This document shows, one piece after another, positions 41,339 to 49,879 of a stretch of 64,000 bases of DNA. Source of the stretch: Clostridium folliculivorans (GTDB taxonomy: Bacteria > Bacillota > Clostridia > Clostridiales > Clostridiaceae); the NCBI RefSeq assembly GCF_024341905.1, contig NZ_BQXY01000001.1, forward strand, positions 1-64,000, in the 5' to 3' direction. Below the pieces are notes generated by a model. It worked only from the letters and a program-made list of their open reading frames with translations, searched no databases and was not told the DNA's origin. How positions within the stretch are numbered: position 1 is the stretch's first letter; the number at the start of each line of letters is the position of its first letter. The translations under genes and the position numbers were made by a program.

Positions 41339-42457
41339 TTAGCTTTGTAACAAAATCTTATTATAAGCCTCTAGAGTATCTTCGGAGGTCTTTTTCCAGT
41401 TAAATAATTTACTTCTTTCATAACCCTTTAAAGCCAAAGCATCTCTAAGTTGTTTAGAAGATATAAGTTTTGACATTGCGTTGTAAAGTTCATCGGAACT
41501 TAATGGATCGATAAGTAGTGCTGTATCTGAAACTACTTCAGGAATAGAGGTAGCATTTGAGGTTATGACAGGTGTACGGCAGCTCATTGCCTCTAATGGA
41601 GGAAGTCCAAAACCTTCATATAATGAAGGATATACAAAAAATTCGCAGCCGTTGTAGAGTATTGGAAGGAAGTCATCTTCTACAAAGTTGGTAAAGATTA
41701 CTCTTTTATCTAAATTAAGCTCTTTGCATATATCCATTAGTTTTATACCTTCGTCTTTCAAAGAGCCTACAATTACTAAACTAAGATCAGTATCAAGCTT
41801 CATTTTATTAAATGCCTGTATGATACCTAAAACATTTTTTCTAGAGCTAAAACCACCGATATATAATATAAAATCCTTAGTGAAATTGAATCTTTTATTA
41901 ACAATAGCTGTACATTCTTCTCTATCTAAAATCTTGAAAGAAGTGTCTGCAGCTAAAGGCGTAACAAAGATTTTATCTTCATCTATAATAGGAAAGAACT
42001 TTAAGATATCTCTTTTTGAATACTCAGAAACTGTTAGTATTCCATCGCAATTATCAATTATTTTTGGCATATCAGTTAAAAATCTTTTCAAATATCCAGT
42101 GCCAACCGTCTCAGGCATAGTATATGGAATTAAATCATGTATAGTAACTACCTTTTTACAGCTAATCTGGTCGTTTAGACCCATCCCGTTTTGTGGAATA
42201 TGATATAAATCCACTTTTTTGTCATACAAATAGTTTGGGAAATATATATTTTCGAAAAATCGCTGATGTCTTCTAGAGGCCATGATAACTTCAGTCTTTT
42301 CATCAGTAAATTCTTTAGAAATAGGGCCAGACCAAAAGATGCTGTACTTATCTTCTAAATCTATATTCAGTAAGTTTTTCAAGACATTGTAGGTGTAAGT
42401 ACCAATCCCAGTTCCTTTATACCAATTGATACCTCTGGCATCAACAGCAATCCTCAT
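41339..42457 (-). CDS. CotSA-like glycosyltransferase
   Basis: 372 residues of a family 4 GT-B glycosyltransferase. The acceptor half begins [24 protein letters not shown]; the donor half has YIGGFSSRKNVLGIIQAF, VIVGSLKD and [14 protein letters not shown] (E-x7-E). AGGAGAG precedes the ATG at 42457. Upstream in-frame ATGs exist but would run through the divergent promoter region. It stands head-to-head with a CotS-family kinase gene, and its closest relative in the window is at 45850. Predicted to build spore-coat polysaccharide in the mother cell. Confidence 0.9.
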   Translation of the reverse strand: MRIAVDARGINWYKGTGIGTYTYNVLKNLLNIDLEDKYSIFWSGPISKEFTDEKTEVIMASRRHQRFFENIYFPNYLYDKKVDLYHIPQNGMGLNDQISCKKVVTIHDLIPYTMPETVGTGYLKRFLTDMPKIIDNCDGILTVSEYSKRDILKFFPIIDEDKIFVTPLAADTSFKILDREECTAIVNKRFNFTKDFILYIGGFSSRKNVLGIIQAFNKMKLDTDLSLVIVGSLKDEGIKLMDICKELNLDKRVIFTNFVEDDFLPILYNGCEFFVYPSLYEGFGLPPLEAMSCRTPVITSNATSIPEVVSDTALLIDPLSSDELYNAMSKLISSKQLRDALALKGYERSKLFNWKKTSEDTLEAYNKILLQS

Positions 42458-42537
42458 ATAAATCTCTCCTAAAATTCCTATAATATATAGATATTCTACA
42501 AAAGTATTTTGGTGCATTGTTATATCCATATATTGGA

Positions 42538-42565
42538 ACAACGTCTGAGGATAGTACATATAATA
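42538..42565 (+). promoter_or_regulatory. Sigma-K-type promoter of the CotS gene
   Basis: AC (42538-42539), 17 bases, then CATATAATA (42557-42565). This equals the sigma-K consensus AC-N16/17-CATANNNTA known in Bacillus, and lies 28 bases before GTG 42594. It places the gene in the late mother cell. Confidence 0.7.
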
Positions 42566-42593
42566 ATATGAAATATTTGCTGGAGGTTTCATT

Positions 42594-43595
42594 GTGAATA
42601 TAGATGAAATAAAAGCTAGTATAAAAGATCAGTACGGTATAGATGTAACAGAATGTATCAAGATTAAAAATATATACAAATTAAAATCAAACCATGGGGA
42701 GTATTGTTTGAAATTAATTAAATATCAATATCCTCATTTTTATTTTATCTTGTCAGCCATATTACATCTGCAGAAGCAAGGATTTAATAAGGTGCCTGAG
42801 ATAATAGATACAGTGAAAGGGGAAAAATATATTAAACTAGATAATTTACATGCTTACCTTACACCTTGGGTTATTTCTAGAGAAAGTAACTATGATAATC
42901 CCATAGATCTTATGAGAGCCGCAGAGAAGTTATCTGAATTACATGTATGTAGCGAAGGATTTACATTAACTAATGAAATGAGACCAAGAATAGGATGGTT
43001 TACTTGGACAAATGTATTTAGTACAAGAATAGATGAAATAATGGATTTCAAAAAGAGAATTGGCCAAAAGGCAGTAAAATCTGAATTTGATAAGCTATAT
43101 ATTTCGTTAATAGAAGAAGAGGTAAGACGAGCTGTAGCTTCTATTGAAAATCTTAAGGACAGTAACTATGTTGAAATAATGGAGAAGGAAGTTTTAAAAA
43201 GGGGGTTCTGCCACCATGATTATGCTCATCATAATGTATTGATTGAAGTCAATAATGATATATCAATAATAGACTTTGATTATTGTATATTAGATACCCA
43301 TTTGCATGATCTAAGCTCTCTTATGATTAGAGCTATGAAGGACGGAAAATGGGAGATGGAAAAAGCAGATTTTATAATAAAAGCCTATGAAGCTAATAAA
43401 AAAGTGTTACCAGAAGAAATAGCTATTATGGCTGCTTTTATTGAATTTCCTCAGCAGTTTTGGCAGATAGGACTTCAATACTATTGGGAACAACAGCCTT
43501 GGGATGAGGAGTTTTTTATTAAGAAGTTAACTAAGTATAGTGAAGATAGAAAGGAAAGACAGGAATTTGTTGATGATTTGAGAATTTACCTATAG
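42594..43595 (+). CDS. CotS-family spore coat kinase-like protein
   Basis: 333 residues, start GTG behind GGAGG. It has the aminoglycoside-phosphotransferase-like fold of CotS/YutH: Brenner motif HHDYAHHNVLI and metal-binding IDFDYC, plus the family's C-terminal FIEFPQQFWQIGLQYYWEQQPW. CotS proteins are needed for coat assembly or phosphorylate coat glycans in Bacillus. Preceded by a sigma-K-like promoter and transcribed divergently from a CotSA-like enzyme; the next gene follows 35 bases downstream in the same direction. Confidence 0.93.
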   Translation: MNIDEIKASIKDQYGIDVTECIKIKNIYKLKSNHGEYCLKLIKYQYPHFYFILSAILHLQKQGFNKVPEIIDTVKGEKYIKLDNLHAYLTPWVISRESNYDNPIDLMRAAEKLSELHVCSEGFTLTNEMRPRIGWFTWTNVFSTRIDEIMDFKKRIGQKAVKSEFDKLYISLIEEEVRRAVASIENLKDSNYVEIMEKEVLKRGFCHHDYAHHNVLIEVNNDISIIDFDYCILDTHLHDLSSLMIRAMKDGKWEMEKADFIIKAYEANKKVLPEEIAIMAAFIEFPQQFWQIGLQYYWEQQPWDEEFFIKKLTKYSEDRKERQEFVDDLRIYL

Positions 43596-43630
43596 AACAG
43601 CAAACATCACTTGTTTTAGGAGGAAATAAC

Positions 43631-44377
43631 ATGGATTCCTTGAAAGATTACCTGGAGAAAAGAGATATAATTATTTCTCCTAATCAAACTGAAAGAATTC
43701 TACAAACAAATTATAATGAATACAATATTTTAGAACAGATAGATTTAATAAGTGATTTTCATAACCGAATTAAAGATGGAGAGGGAATATATTTATTGAG
43801 ACTCCAAAGCAATATCGGTAAGGAAATGGAAGAATGTAAAGTTAATATAAAAAGGCTAAGAAAAATGCTCTTAGATATAGAAAAAGAAGGCATTAAAGAT
43901 GCCTTTGAAAGCGAATTATTAAGTAGTGGACACCAAATGCTTCTTAAAGCAGAAGCTTGTGTAAAATATTTAGAGGAAACTGAATATATAGAGCTCATAA
44001 AAAGAAGCATGAGAAGTAATGAACTAAGTATTGTAAACTGTGAAAACACAAACCTATGGAGACGTGGAAATTATATTTATATTTCTGATACATCAAAGCT
44101 TTGCTTTAACATGGTTGAATGGGATTGCATAACATACCTAAGTAAAATCAAAAGAAGAGGGATACACATAGATTACCAAAAGGTTATTGAAAGCTTTGCT
44201 TTAAAATCAGGTCTTGATAAAATGAGTGAAACTTATATAAAAGCTATGGTTTCTTATCCTTATGAGTATATGAAGGTATGTGCAAGAAAAAGAGAAGGCA
44301 AGAAGAAATGGAGCGCAGAGGAATATGGAGAAAAATTATCTGCTTCTAAATTGAAGGATGGATATTGTTTAGTATAA
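43631..44377 (+). CDS. Unknown protein of the spore-coat cluster
   Basis: 248 residues, AGGAGG before ATG 43631. No signal or membrane segment. Mostly helical, charged (MEECKVNIKRLRKMLLDIEKEG), with a Lys-rich C-terminal segment ARKREGKKKWSAEEYGEKL. I do not recognise a family. It lies between two CotS-type genes on the same strand and is probably co-expressed with them, so a coat-assembly role is likely but inferred from position only. Confidence 0.75.
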   Translation: MDSLKDYLEKRDIIISPNQTERILQTNYNEYNILEQIDLISDFHNRIKDGEGIYLLRLQSNIGKEMEECKVNIKRLRKMLLDIEKEGIKDAFESELLSSGHQMLLKAEACVKYLEETEYIELIKRSMRSNELSIVNCENTNLWRRGNYIYISDTSKLCFNMVEWDCITYLSKIKRRGIHIDYQKVIESFALKSGLDKMSETYIKAMVSYPYEYMKVCARKREGKKKWSAEEYGEKLSASKLKDGYCLV

Positions 44378-44485
44378 CATCTATATAACTATCAATTTAT
44401 ACATTGCAGAAAAATTCCTGGCTACAGAGTTTTTAAGCATATATAAATTAAGTTTTAGTAAAGTAATTTATAAAGGGTGAAAAGG

Positions 44486-45541
44486 ATGTTAAAGTTAAAG
44501 TATGGAGATAAAAAATATCTTTGCGAATATGATCTTAACATTGAACTGTTTGATAAGTTCTCTATTGAGGTAGTGGATTTGGTTCCTGTAAGAAGTGTAT
44601 TTGTACTTGAAACTTCTAAAGGTAAAAAGATATTAAAGAAAATTGATTACTCAATCGATAGGCTGAACTTTATTTCACAAAACTTAGATTTTATAAAGAA
44701 CACATTCCATAGAGCACTTACTATAGACATAGCAGCAGATGGTAATAGGTATGTTCTATGGGATGGGGGAGTATATACCTTGTTAGACCTCATTGAAGGT
44801 AGAGAATGTGCATTCTCAAATATAGTAGACTTATCTATTTCGGCAAGAGATTTGGCTATGATGCATAAAAGTTCAATAGGTATAATTAATACCATTGATG
44901 GAAAGGTTAATACTAGCTATTCTTTAGATCAAAAAGATATTACACTTGGCAATATGGAGGGATATTTTAAGTATTCTCTTTCAGATATGAAAAAACTTAA
45001 AGATCAAGTTATAAGTTACAGGCATAAGAATGAATTTGATAAACTGTTTTTAAATGAAGTTGATTATTATATAGAAGAAGTAAAAGAATGTGTAGAGCTG
45101 TTAAGAGATTCAAAATACAATGATATCTGTAAAGAAGAAGATAAAATAGTACTATGTCATGGAGATTTAGCACATCATAATATTTTAATTAAAGATGAAG
45201 AAGCGTATTTTATAGATTTTGATTATTGTAGTATAGATTTAAGGGTTAAGGATATAGCTCAACTTATAACAAAAGCTATAAAAAATTTTGCTTATGATAT
45301 GGATAAGTTTAATACAATAATTGATGCATATACAAGTGTTCTTAATTTGAGTAAAGAGGAATATAAGCTACTATATATTCTATTAAAATTCCCTTCAGAT
45401 TTTTATACTGCTGTATCAGATTATTATTATAAAAATAAAGATTGGGATGAAGATGTATTTCTAGCAAGATTTATAAATAAGATAGAGTTTAGAGAAGATA
45501 GGGAAGAATTTTTAAAAGAGTTTAATAATGAAAAGCTATAA
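44486..45541 (+). CDS. CotS-family spore coat kinase-like protein (second copy)
   Basis: About 351 residues. The kinase-like fold shows CHGDLAHHNILI and FIDFDYCSIDL, with RDLAMMHKSS in the middle and YYYKNKDWDEDVFLARF at the end. ATG 44486 is served by AAAGGGTG; the GTG at 44477 overlaps that box. CATATATAA at about 44437 is a one-mismatch sigma-K -10. It is the least conserved of the three CotS-type proteins here. Terminator at 45561-45599. Confidence 0.9.
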   Translation: MLKLKYGDKKYLCEYDLNIELFDKFSIEVVDLVPVRSVFVLETSKGKKILKKIDYSIDRLNFISQNLDFIKNTFHRALTIDIAADGNRYVLWDGGVYTLLDLIEGRECAFSNIVDLSISARDLAMMHKSSIGIINTIDGKVNTSYSLDQKDITLGNMEGYFKYSLSDMKKLKDQVISYRHKNEFDKLFLNEVDYYIEEVKECVELLRDSKYNDICKEEDKIVLCHGDLAHHNILIKDEEAYFIDFDYCSIDLRVKDIAQLITKAIKNFAYDMDKFNTIIDAYTSVLNLSKEEYKLLYILLKFPSDFYTAVSDYYYKNKDWDEDVFLARFINKIEFREDREEFLKEFNNEKL

Positions 45542-45560
45542 AGTGGCAACTTTATAATAT

Positions 45561-45599
45561 AAGGACACTAATATTCAGTAAATATTAGTGTCCTTTTTG
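45561..45599 (+). terminator. Terminator after the second CotS gene
   Basis: AAGGACACTAATATT and AATATTAGTGTCCTT pair perfectly over 15 bp around CAGTA, followed by TTTG. Confidence 0.92.
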
Positions 45600-45625
45600 T
45601 TATATCTTGTGTTTATAAAGCTTTG

Positions 45626-45829
45626 TGTTGAAATTAATTGGTTATTCATCCAACGCTTAAATGAGCTTACGCAAAGAATTAATATAATTTTGTCATATTC
45701 CATGGCTAAAACTGTAAACTCACTACGTTCGAACAGTACAGTTTTTTAACGCCATTTCATCTGAAAAAATTATTTAATTCTAATAGCTCGCTCATATAGC
45801 GTCTCCTGTATAACCAATTAATTTCAACA
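45626..45829. repeat. Palindromic repeat family B, copy B2
   Basis: 204 bp between convergent gene ends. Perfect 20-bp outer arms TGTTGAAATTAATTGGTTAT; then ACGCTTAAATGAGC pairs with GCTCATATAGCGT, and the inner ATGGC/GCCAT and AAACTGTA/TACAGTTT stems surround CTCACTACGTTCGAACAG. Outer arms differ from B1 but are self-complementary. Confidence 0.92.
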
Positions 45830-45849
45830 GTTGTAAATGCAGTCCTATA

Positions 45850-46965
45850 TTACAAAGCTCTATATGCATCTAATGTGTCGTAGGCAGTCTTCTTCCAATT
45901 GAAGGTAGCAGAGTGAACAAGACCTTTGGTTATTAAAGTTTTGAGTAGATCATTATCATCTAGAATTGAAAGTATTTTTAGACAAATATCTTCAGTACTT
46001 GAAGGATTACTTAATAATGCTGAGTCACCACAAATTTCAGGTATGGAAGTTTCAGTTGAAGCCACCACAGGAGTACCACAAGCCATAGCTTCTAGAGGGG
46101 GTAGCCCAAAGCCTTCGTAATAAGAAGGATAAACAAAAATCTTTGCACCGTTATAAAATATAGGCATATCTTCTAAAGAAATAAAGTCTGTAAATAAAAC
46201 CTTTGAGCTTATCCCAAGCTTTTGTGCCTTATCTCTATACAGGTCATAAGATATACCTTTCTTTCCTGTTATTACTAAAGATAAATCTTTATTATATTTG
46301 TGAAGCAAAAGTTCGTAAGCTTCCATAAGTCCTATTATATTCTTTCTAGGGCTAAAACCACCTACGTATAGAAGAAAATCACCTTCAATTCCATACTTTT
46401 TACTTAAGTAAGATTTGCATTCCTTTTTATTTAGAGGTTTGTAAATATCTTCTGCAGCAAGATGAGTTACAAAAATCTTTTCTTTTGGAAAATTAAATTC
46501 TTTATATATATCTTCTTTAGAAAAGTTAGAAACTGTAATTATACCATCACATTTTTCGATTATCCCTGGCATATCTTCATTAAATATCTTAAGATACCGT
46601 TCACTACAGGTTTCAGGCATTCTTAAAGGGATGATATCATGCAAGGTTATTACCTTTTTACAATCAATGTTACTGGAGAGTCCAACGCCATTTTGAGGGA
46701 TATGATATAAATCAATATCATTTTCATTCAATACATTTGGAACTCTAATCTCCTCCCAAAAGTTAAACAATTCATTTTGTTTAGCTACGCCAGTTTTAAA
46801 GTTGCTTCTGAATTCTTTCTCAAAATGAAATTCTTCAGGTAAGAAGATTAAATAATTATTTAAAAAATCTATTTGATTTAAATTATTTATAAGTTGATAG
46901 GTATAAGTGCCGATACCAGTTCCTCTATACCAATTAGCTGCTCTTCCGTCTATAGCTATCTTCAT
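45850..46965 (-). CDS. CotSA-like glycosyltransferase (second copy)
   Basis: About 371 residues, clearly paralogous to 41339-42457: [24 protein letters not shown] at the start, [18 protein letters not shown], and [17 protein letters not shown] (E-x7-E). The start ATG 46965 has AAAGGA 9 bases upstream; the ATG at 46983 is earlier but without a site. On the minus strand AC-N16-AATATAATA is a one-mismatch sigma-K promoter near 47000. Head-to-head with a third CotS gene. Confidence 0.9.
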   Translation of the reverse strand: MKIAIDGRAANWYRGTGIGTYTYQLINNLNQIDFLNNYLIFLPEEFHFEKEFRSNFKTGVAKQNELFNFWEEIRVPNVLNENDIDLYHIPQNGVGLSSNIDCKKVITLHDIIPLRMPETCSERYLKIFNEDMPGIIEKCDGIITVSNFSKEDIYKEFNFPKEKIFVTHLAAEDIYKPLNKKECKSYLSKKYGIEGDFLLYVGGFSPRKNIIGLMEAYELLLHKYNKDLSLVITGKKGISYDLYRDKAQKLGISSKVLFTDFISLEDMPIFYNGAKIFVYPSYYEGFGLPPLEAMACGTPVVASTETSIPEICGDSALLSNPSSTEDICLKILSILDDNDLLKTLITKGLVHSATFNWKKTAYDTLDAYRAL

Positions 46966-47069
46966 ATATAAGTCCTTTCGCATTTCTATATTTTATTATA
47001 TTAAGCAATTACAAAAAGTGTTAATAAAAGGATACGCCTGTACATATAAATATATAGGAGGTGAGCACT

Positions 47070-48074
47070 ATGATGAGGGAATTTGAAATTGAAAGACAGT
47101 TTGATATAAAAATTGAGACACTAAGGCCGAATAAAGGAATATACTATTTGAAATCTAATAAGGGAGAAAAATGCTTAAAGAGGATAAACTATGGTGCACA
47201 AAAGCTATTGTTTGTATATGGTGCTAAAGAACATCTTATAGAAAATGGCTTTAACAAGGTTGATAGGTACGAGCTTAATATCGATGGAGAACCATTTGCC
47301 TTAGTAAATGAAGATTTATACACTCTCTCACAGTGGATACCAGGAAGAGAGTGTGACTTCCACAATTTAGACGAAGTTAAGATAGCGGCAAAGACCCTTG
47401 CATTGCTCCACGAAGCTACAAAAGGATACGATCCTCCAGAAAACTCTAAACTGAAAAGTGATCTAGGAAGATGGCCACATCTAATGGAAAAACGAATGAA
47501 ATCTCTAGATAAAATGAGAGATATGACTAGAAAAAAATCTCAGAAAAGTGACTTCGATTTAAACTATATTAAATCAATGGAGTTCTATAAAGAACTATCT
47601 AAGAGAGCACACAATGTGATGCAGACATCCTCTTACCTTGATTTATGTGAGATTGCAGAAAGTGATAAATCTTTTTGTCATCATGACTTTACCTATCATA
47701 ATATAATATTAGGTGATGATAATGAAGTTTATGTAATAGACTTTGATTACTGCAAACGAGAGATTAGGGCATACGACATAGCTAATTTTATGATAAAAGT
47801 GCTGAAAAGAGTAGATTGGAACATAGAATATGCTAAAGCTATATTAGAATCATATAGCGCAGTTGGAAATCTCAAGGATGAAGAATATAGAGTTATATTT
47901 GCATTTTTGCTATTTCCTCAAAGATACTGGAGACTTGCTAATAGATACTACTATAACGAAGTCAACTGGGGACAGAACACCTTTAACAATAAGCTAGAGG
48001 GAATCATTAATGAAAAAGAGATATATCTAAAATTCATTGATGAGTTTAAGGAAATGTATGACCAAAAGGAATAG
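47070..48074 (+). CDS. CotS-family spore coat kinase-like protein (third copy)
   Basis: About 334 residues with CHHDFTYHNIIL and VIDFDYCKREI, and the C-terminal LFPQRYWRLANRYYYNEVNW block shared with the other CotS-type proteins here. GGAGGTG at 47056-47062 serves ATG 47070; the GTG at 47061 lies inside it. The pairing glycosyltransferase is divergently transcribed 104 bases away. Terminator at 48087-48117. Confidence 0.93.
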   Translation: MMREFEIERQFDIKIETLRPNKGIYYLKSNKGEKCLKRINYGAQKLLFVYGAKEHLIENGFNKVDRYELNIDGEPFALVNEDLYTLSQWIPGRECDFHNLDEVKIAAKTLALLHEATKGYDPPENSKLKSDLGRWPHLMEKRMKSLDKMRDMTRKKSQKSDFDLNYIKSMEFYKELSKRAHNVMQTSSYLDLCEIAESDKSFCHHDFTYHNIILGDDNEVYVIDFDYCKREIRAYDIANFMIKVLKRVDWNIEYAKAILESYSAVGNLKDEEYRVIFAFLLFPQRYWRLANRYYYNEVNWGQNTFNNKLEGIINEKEIYLKFIDEFKEMYDQKE

Positions 48075-48086
48075 GAAGAAAAAAAT

Positions 48087-48117
48087 TAAGCTGCCATTAT
48101 GGTAGCTTATTTTTGTT
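48087..48117 (+). terminator. Terminator after the third CotS gene
   Basis: TAAGCTGCC and GGTAGCTTA pair (one G-T) around ATTAT and are followed by TTTTTG. Confidence 0.85.
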
Positions 48118-48129
48118 ATGTATGCGTTG

Positions 48130-48329
48130 AAATTAAGGAGGTGCTACTCCAGATACTTTGATGAGCTTCGCAGAGAATTAATATGATTTATTCCAATGAA
48201 ATAACTAAAACTGTATAACTCACTACGTTCGGACAATACAGTTTCTTAACGTTATTTCATTTCCATAAATCATTTAATTCTAGTTGCTTGCTCATATAGC
48301 ATCTCCTGTGTAAGCATTTTAATTTTAAA
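48130..48329. repeat. Palindromic repeat family B, copy B3
   Basis: About 200 bp with GATACTTTGATGAGC / GCTCATATAGCATC, GAATTAATATGATTT / AAATCATTTAATTC, and inner stems GAAATAAC/GTTATTTC and AAACTGTA/TACAGTTT around CTCACTACGTTCGGACA. In B1 and B2 the inner stem is ATGGC/GCCAT, so both sides changed together. Confidence 0.88.
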
Positions 48330-48370
48330 GATGAGTATAAACTTAATGTTATGTTAAAGTATTTTATTTA

Positions 48371-48402
48371 AATTAAAGAGGCGCTACTCCAGATACTTTA
48401 AG
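48371..48402. repeat. Second copy of the B3 left terminus
   Basis: AAATTAAAGAGGCGCTACTC and CAGATACTTT repeat the start of B3 (48131-48159) with two differences. It is a fragment without the rest of the element. Confidence 0.7.
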
Positions 48403-48423
48403 AAAAATTTATTACAAGCTTTA

Positions 48424-48450
48424 ACAAAAGGGACGTTGTTACATACTATA
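48424..48450 (+). promoter_or_regulatory. Sigma-K-type promoter of yabG
   Basis: AC (48424-48425), 16 bases, then CATACTATA (48442-48450): a perfect match to AC-N16/17-CATANNNTA. It lies 32 bases before ATG 48483. yabG is a sigma-K gene in Bacillus subtilis. Confidence 0.75.
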
Positions 48451-48482
48451 TAATGTGAAATCATAGCTACGAGGAGAAGTTT

Positions 48483-49361
48483 ATGAAAGTCGGTGACTTA
48501 GTTGTAAGAAAGTCATATAGCAAGGATATAACCTTTAAGATTATAGATATAAGAGAAGATGATGATGCAGTTTATTATGTTTTAAAAGGTATTAATATAA
48601 GAATAATAGCGGATGCGAAATTAGAGGACCTAGAAGAGGTTGATGAGCAATTTATAGCAGAGAAGGATAAAATCTTTAATGCTAGAGTAAATGAAACTAT
48701 TAAAAGAGTAATGGTATCAAGAGAGGTGGTTGGACATAAAAATATAACGAGAGTAACCAAGTCTCCCAAGATTATACCGGAAAAAGAGTTAACCTTTGGA
48801 CGACCTGGGAGAATACTTCATGTTGATGGAGACCCTCAATACTTAGATGCTTGCATGAAGGTTTATAAGCAACTTAATCTCAATGCCACAGGAAAAGCAA
48901 TAGTAGAAAAGGATCAACCTTTGCAAATTGTTGATTTAGTGAAGGAAATAAAACCAGACATAGTAGTACTTACTGGGCACGATGGATTAATTAAGAATGC
49001 AACAAATTACCTTGATCTTAATAATTACAGAAATTCAAAGTATTTTATTCAATCTGTTCAGAATCTAAGAAATTATAATTCAAGTTACGATGAATTAGTG
49101 ATTTTTGCTGGAGCATGTCAGTCTTGTTATGAGGATATATTGGATGCTGGTGCAAACTTCGCCTCAAGCCCTAATCGTGTACTGATACACTGTTTAGACC
49201 CTGTGTTTGTCTGTGAGAAAGTAGCTTATACAAGAATAGATCAGGTAGTTTCTATAACTGATGTCATTGAAAATACCATAACAGGTATAAAGGGGATTGG
49301 AGGACTTCAAACTAGAGGAAAGTATAGAGAAGGTTATCCGAAGTCACCTTATGTGCAGTAA
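48483..49361 (+). CDS. yabG: Sporulation cysteine peptidase YabG
   Basis: 292 residues, full family length. YabG trims spore coat proteins (for example SipL/SafA and CotT type targets) during coat maturation; in C. difficile it also processes CspBA and pre-SleC. Recognisable blocks are KVGDLVVRKSYSKDITFKI, GRILHVDGDPQYLDACMKVY, DIVVLTGHDG and FAGACQSCYEDILDAGANFASSPNR with the catalytic Cys region. GAGGAG precedes ATG 48483. The nearby SPOCS-domain gene is a candidate substrate. Confidence 0.95.
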   Translation: MKVGDLVVRKSYSKDITFKIIDIREDDDAVYYVLKGINIRIIADAKLEDLEEVDEQFIAEKDKIFNARVNETIKRVMVSREVVGHKNITRVTKSPKIIPEKELTFGRPGRILHVDGDPQYLDACMKVYKQLNLNATGKAIVEKDQPLQIVDLVKEIKPDIVVLTGHDGLIKNATNYLDLNNYRNSKYFIQSVQNLRNYNSSYDELVIFAGACQSCYEDILDAGANFASSPNRVLIHCLDPVFVCEKVAYTRIDQVVSITDVIENTITGIKGIGGLQTRGKYREGYPKSPYVQ

Positions 49362-49410
49362 ATAAACAGAGTAATATATACAGCTTAATAAAAAAGTAGA
49401 TATAAATAGG

Positions 49411-49457
49411 GAAGAGCGATATCAAACTTTATAAGTTTAGCAATTGCTCTTCTTTTG
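49411..49457 (+). terminator. Terminator after yabG
   Basis: GAAGAGC (49411-49417) and GCTCTTC (49446-49452) pair, with an inner AAACTT/AAGTTT hairpin, followed by TTTTG. Confidence 0.85.
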
Positions 49458-49865
49458 TATTAATGAATACCTAATAAAGAGGTAATGTAAGAAAATGTGT
49501 AACTACTATTAAACAGTAGATTACATATCAATCTAATAAAAATCTAATATTATTCTTATAAACAGCTTATTACATACCTTAGTTTCCATATGTTAGTATT
49601 ACATCATAGAAATTGTTTAAGAGAGAAGCACTTAGTTAATTACTAGGTGCTTTTATTATGTATTTAATATTTTTAAAAACTAAAATGTAAAGGCAATTTT
49701 TGAAGTATGCAAATACAAGGCCTCTATTTATAGAAAAGTTATATGTGACTTTCAATTGGATTTAAGTGTATTAGAGAGGATAAACAATTTCGAGAGGAAA
49801 GAAGGTGGTAATTATAATTTTCTAAATTAAGCAAATCAAAGTTTATTTATTACAATAATAATTAT
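49458..49865. other. Gene-free stretch with an isolated terminator-like hairpin
   Basis: AAGCACTTAGT and ACTAGGTGCTT (49626-49652) form a stem followed by TTATT, although no gene ends just upstream. A short RNA could start in the 49480-49600 region, but I see no clear promoter. Nothing coding is visible. Confidence 0.4.
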
Positions 49866-49879
49866 AGGAGGAGAAAAGA

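Noticed and set aside
40972-48329. Family B repeats considered as a CRISPR array or as tRNA/T-box leaders
   Set aside because: The copies are 3-5 kb apart, palindromic and about 200 bp long; there are no short regularly spaced repeats, no cas genes, and no specifier or T-box sequence.
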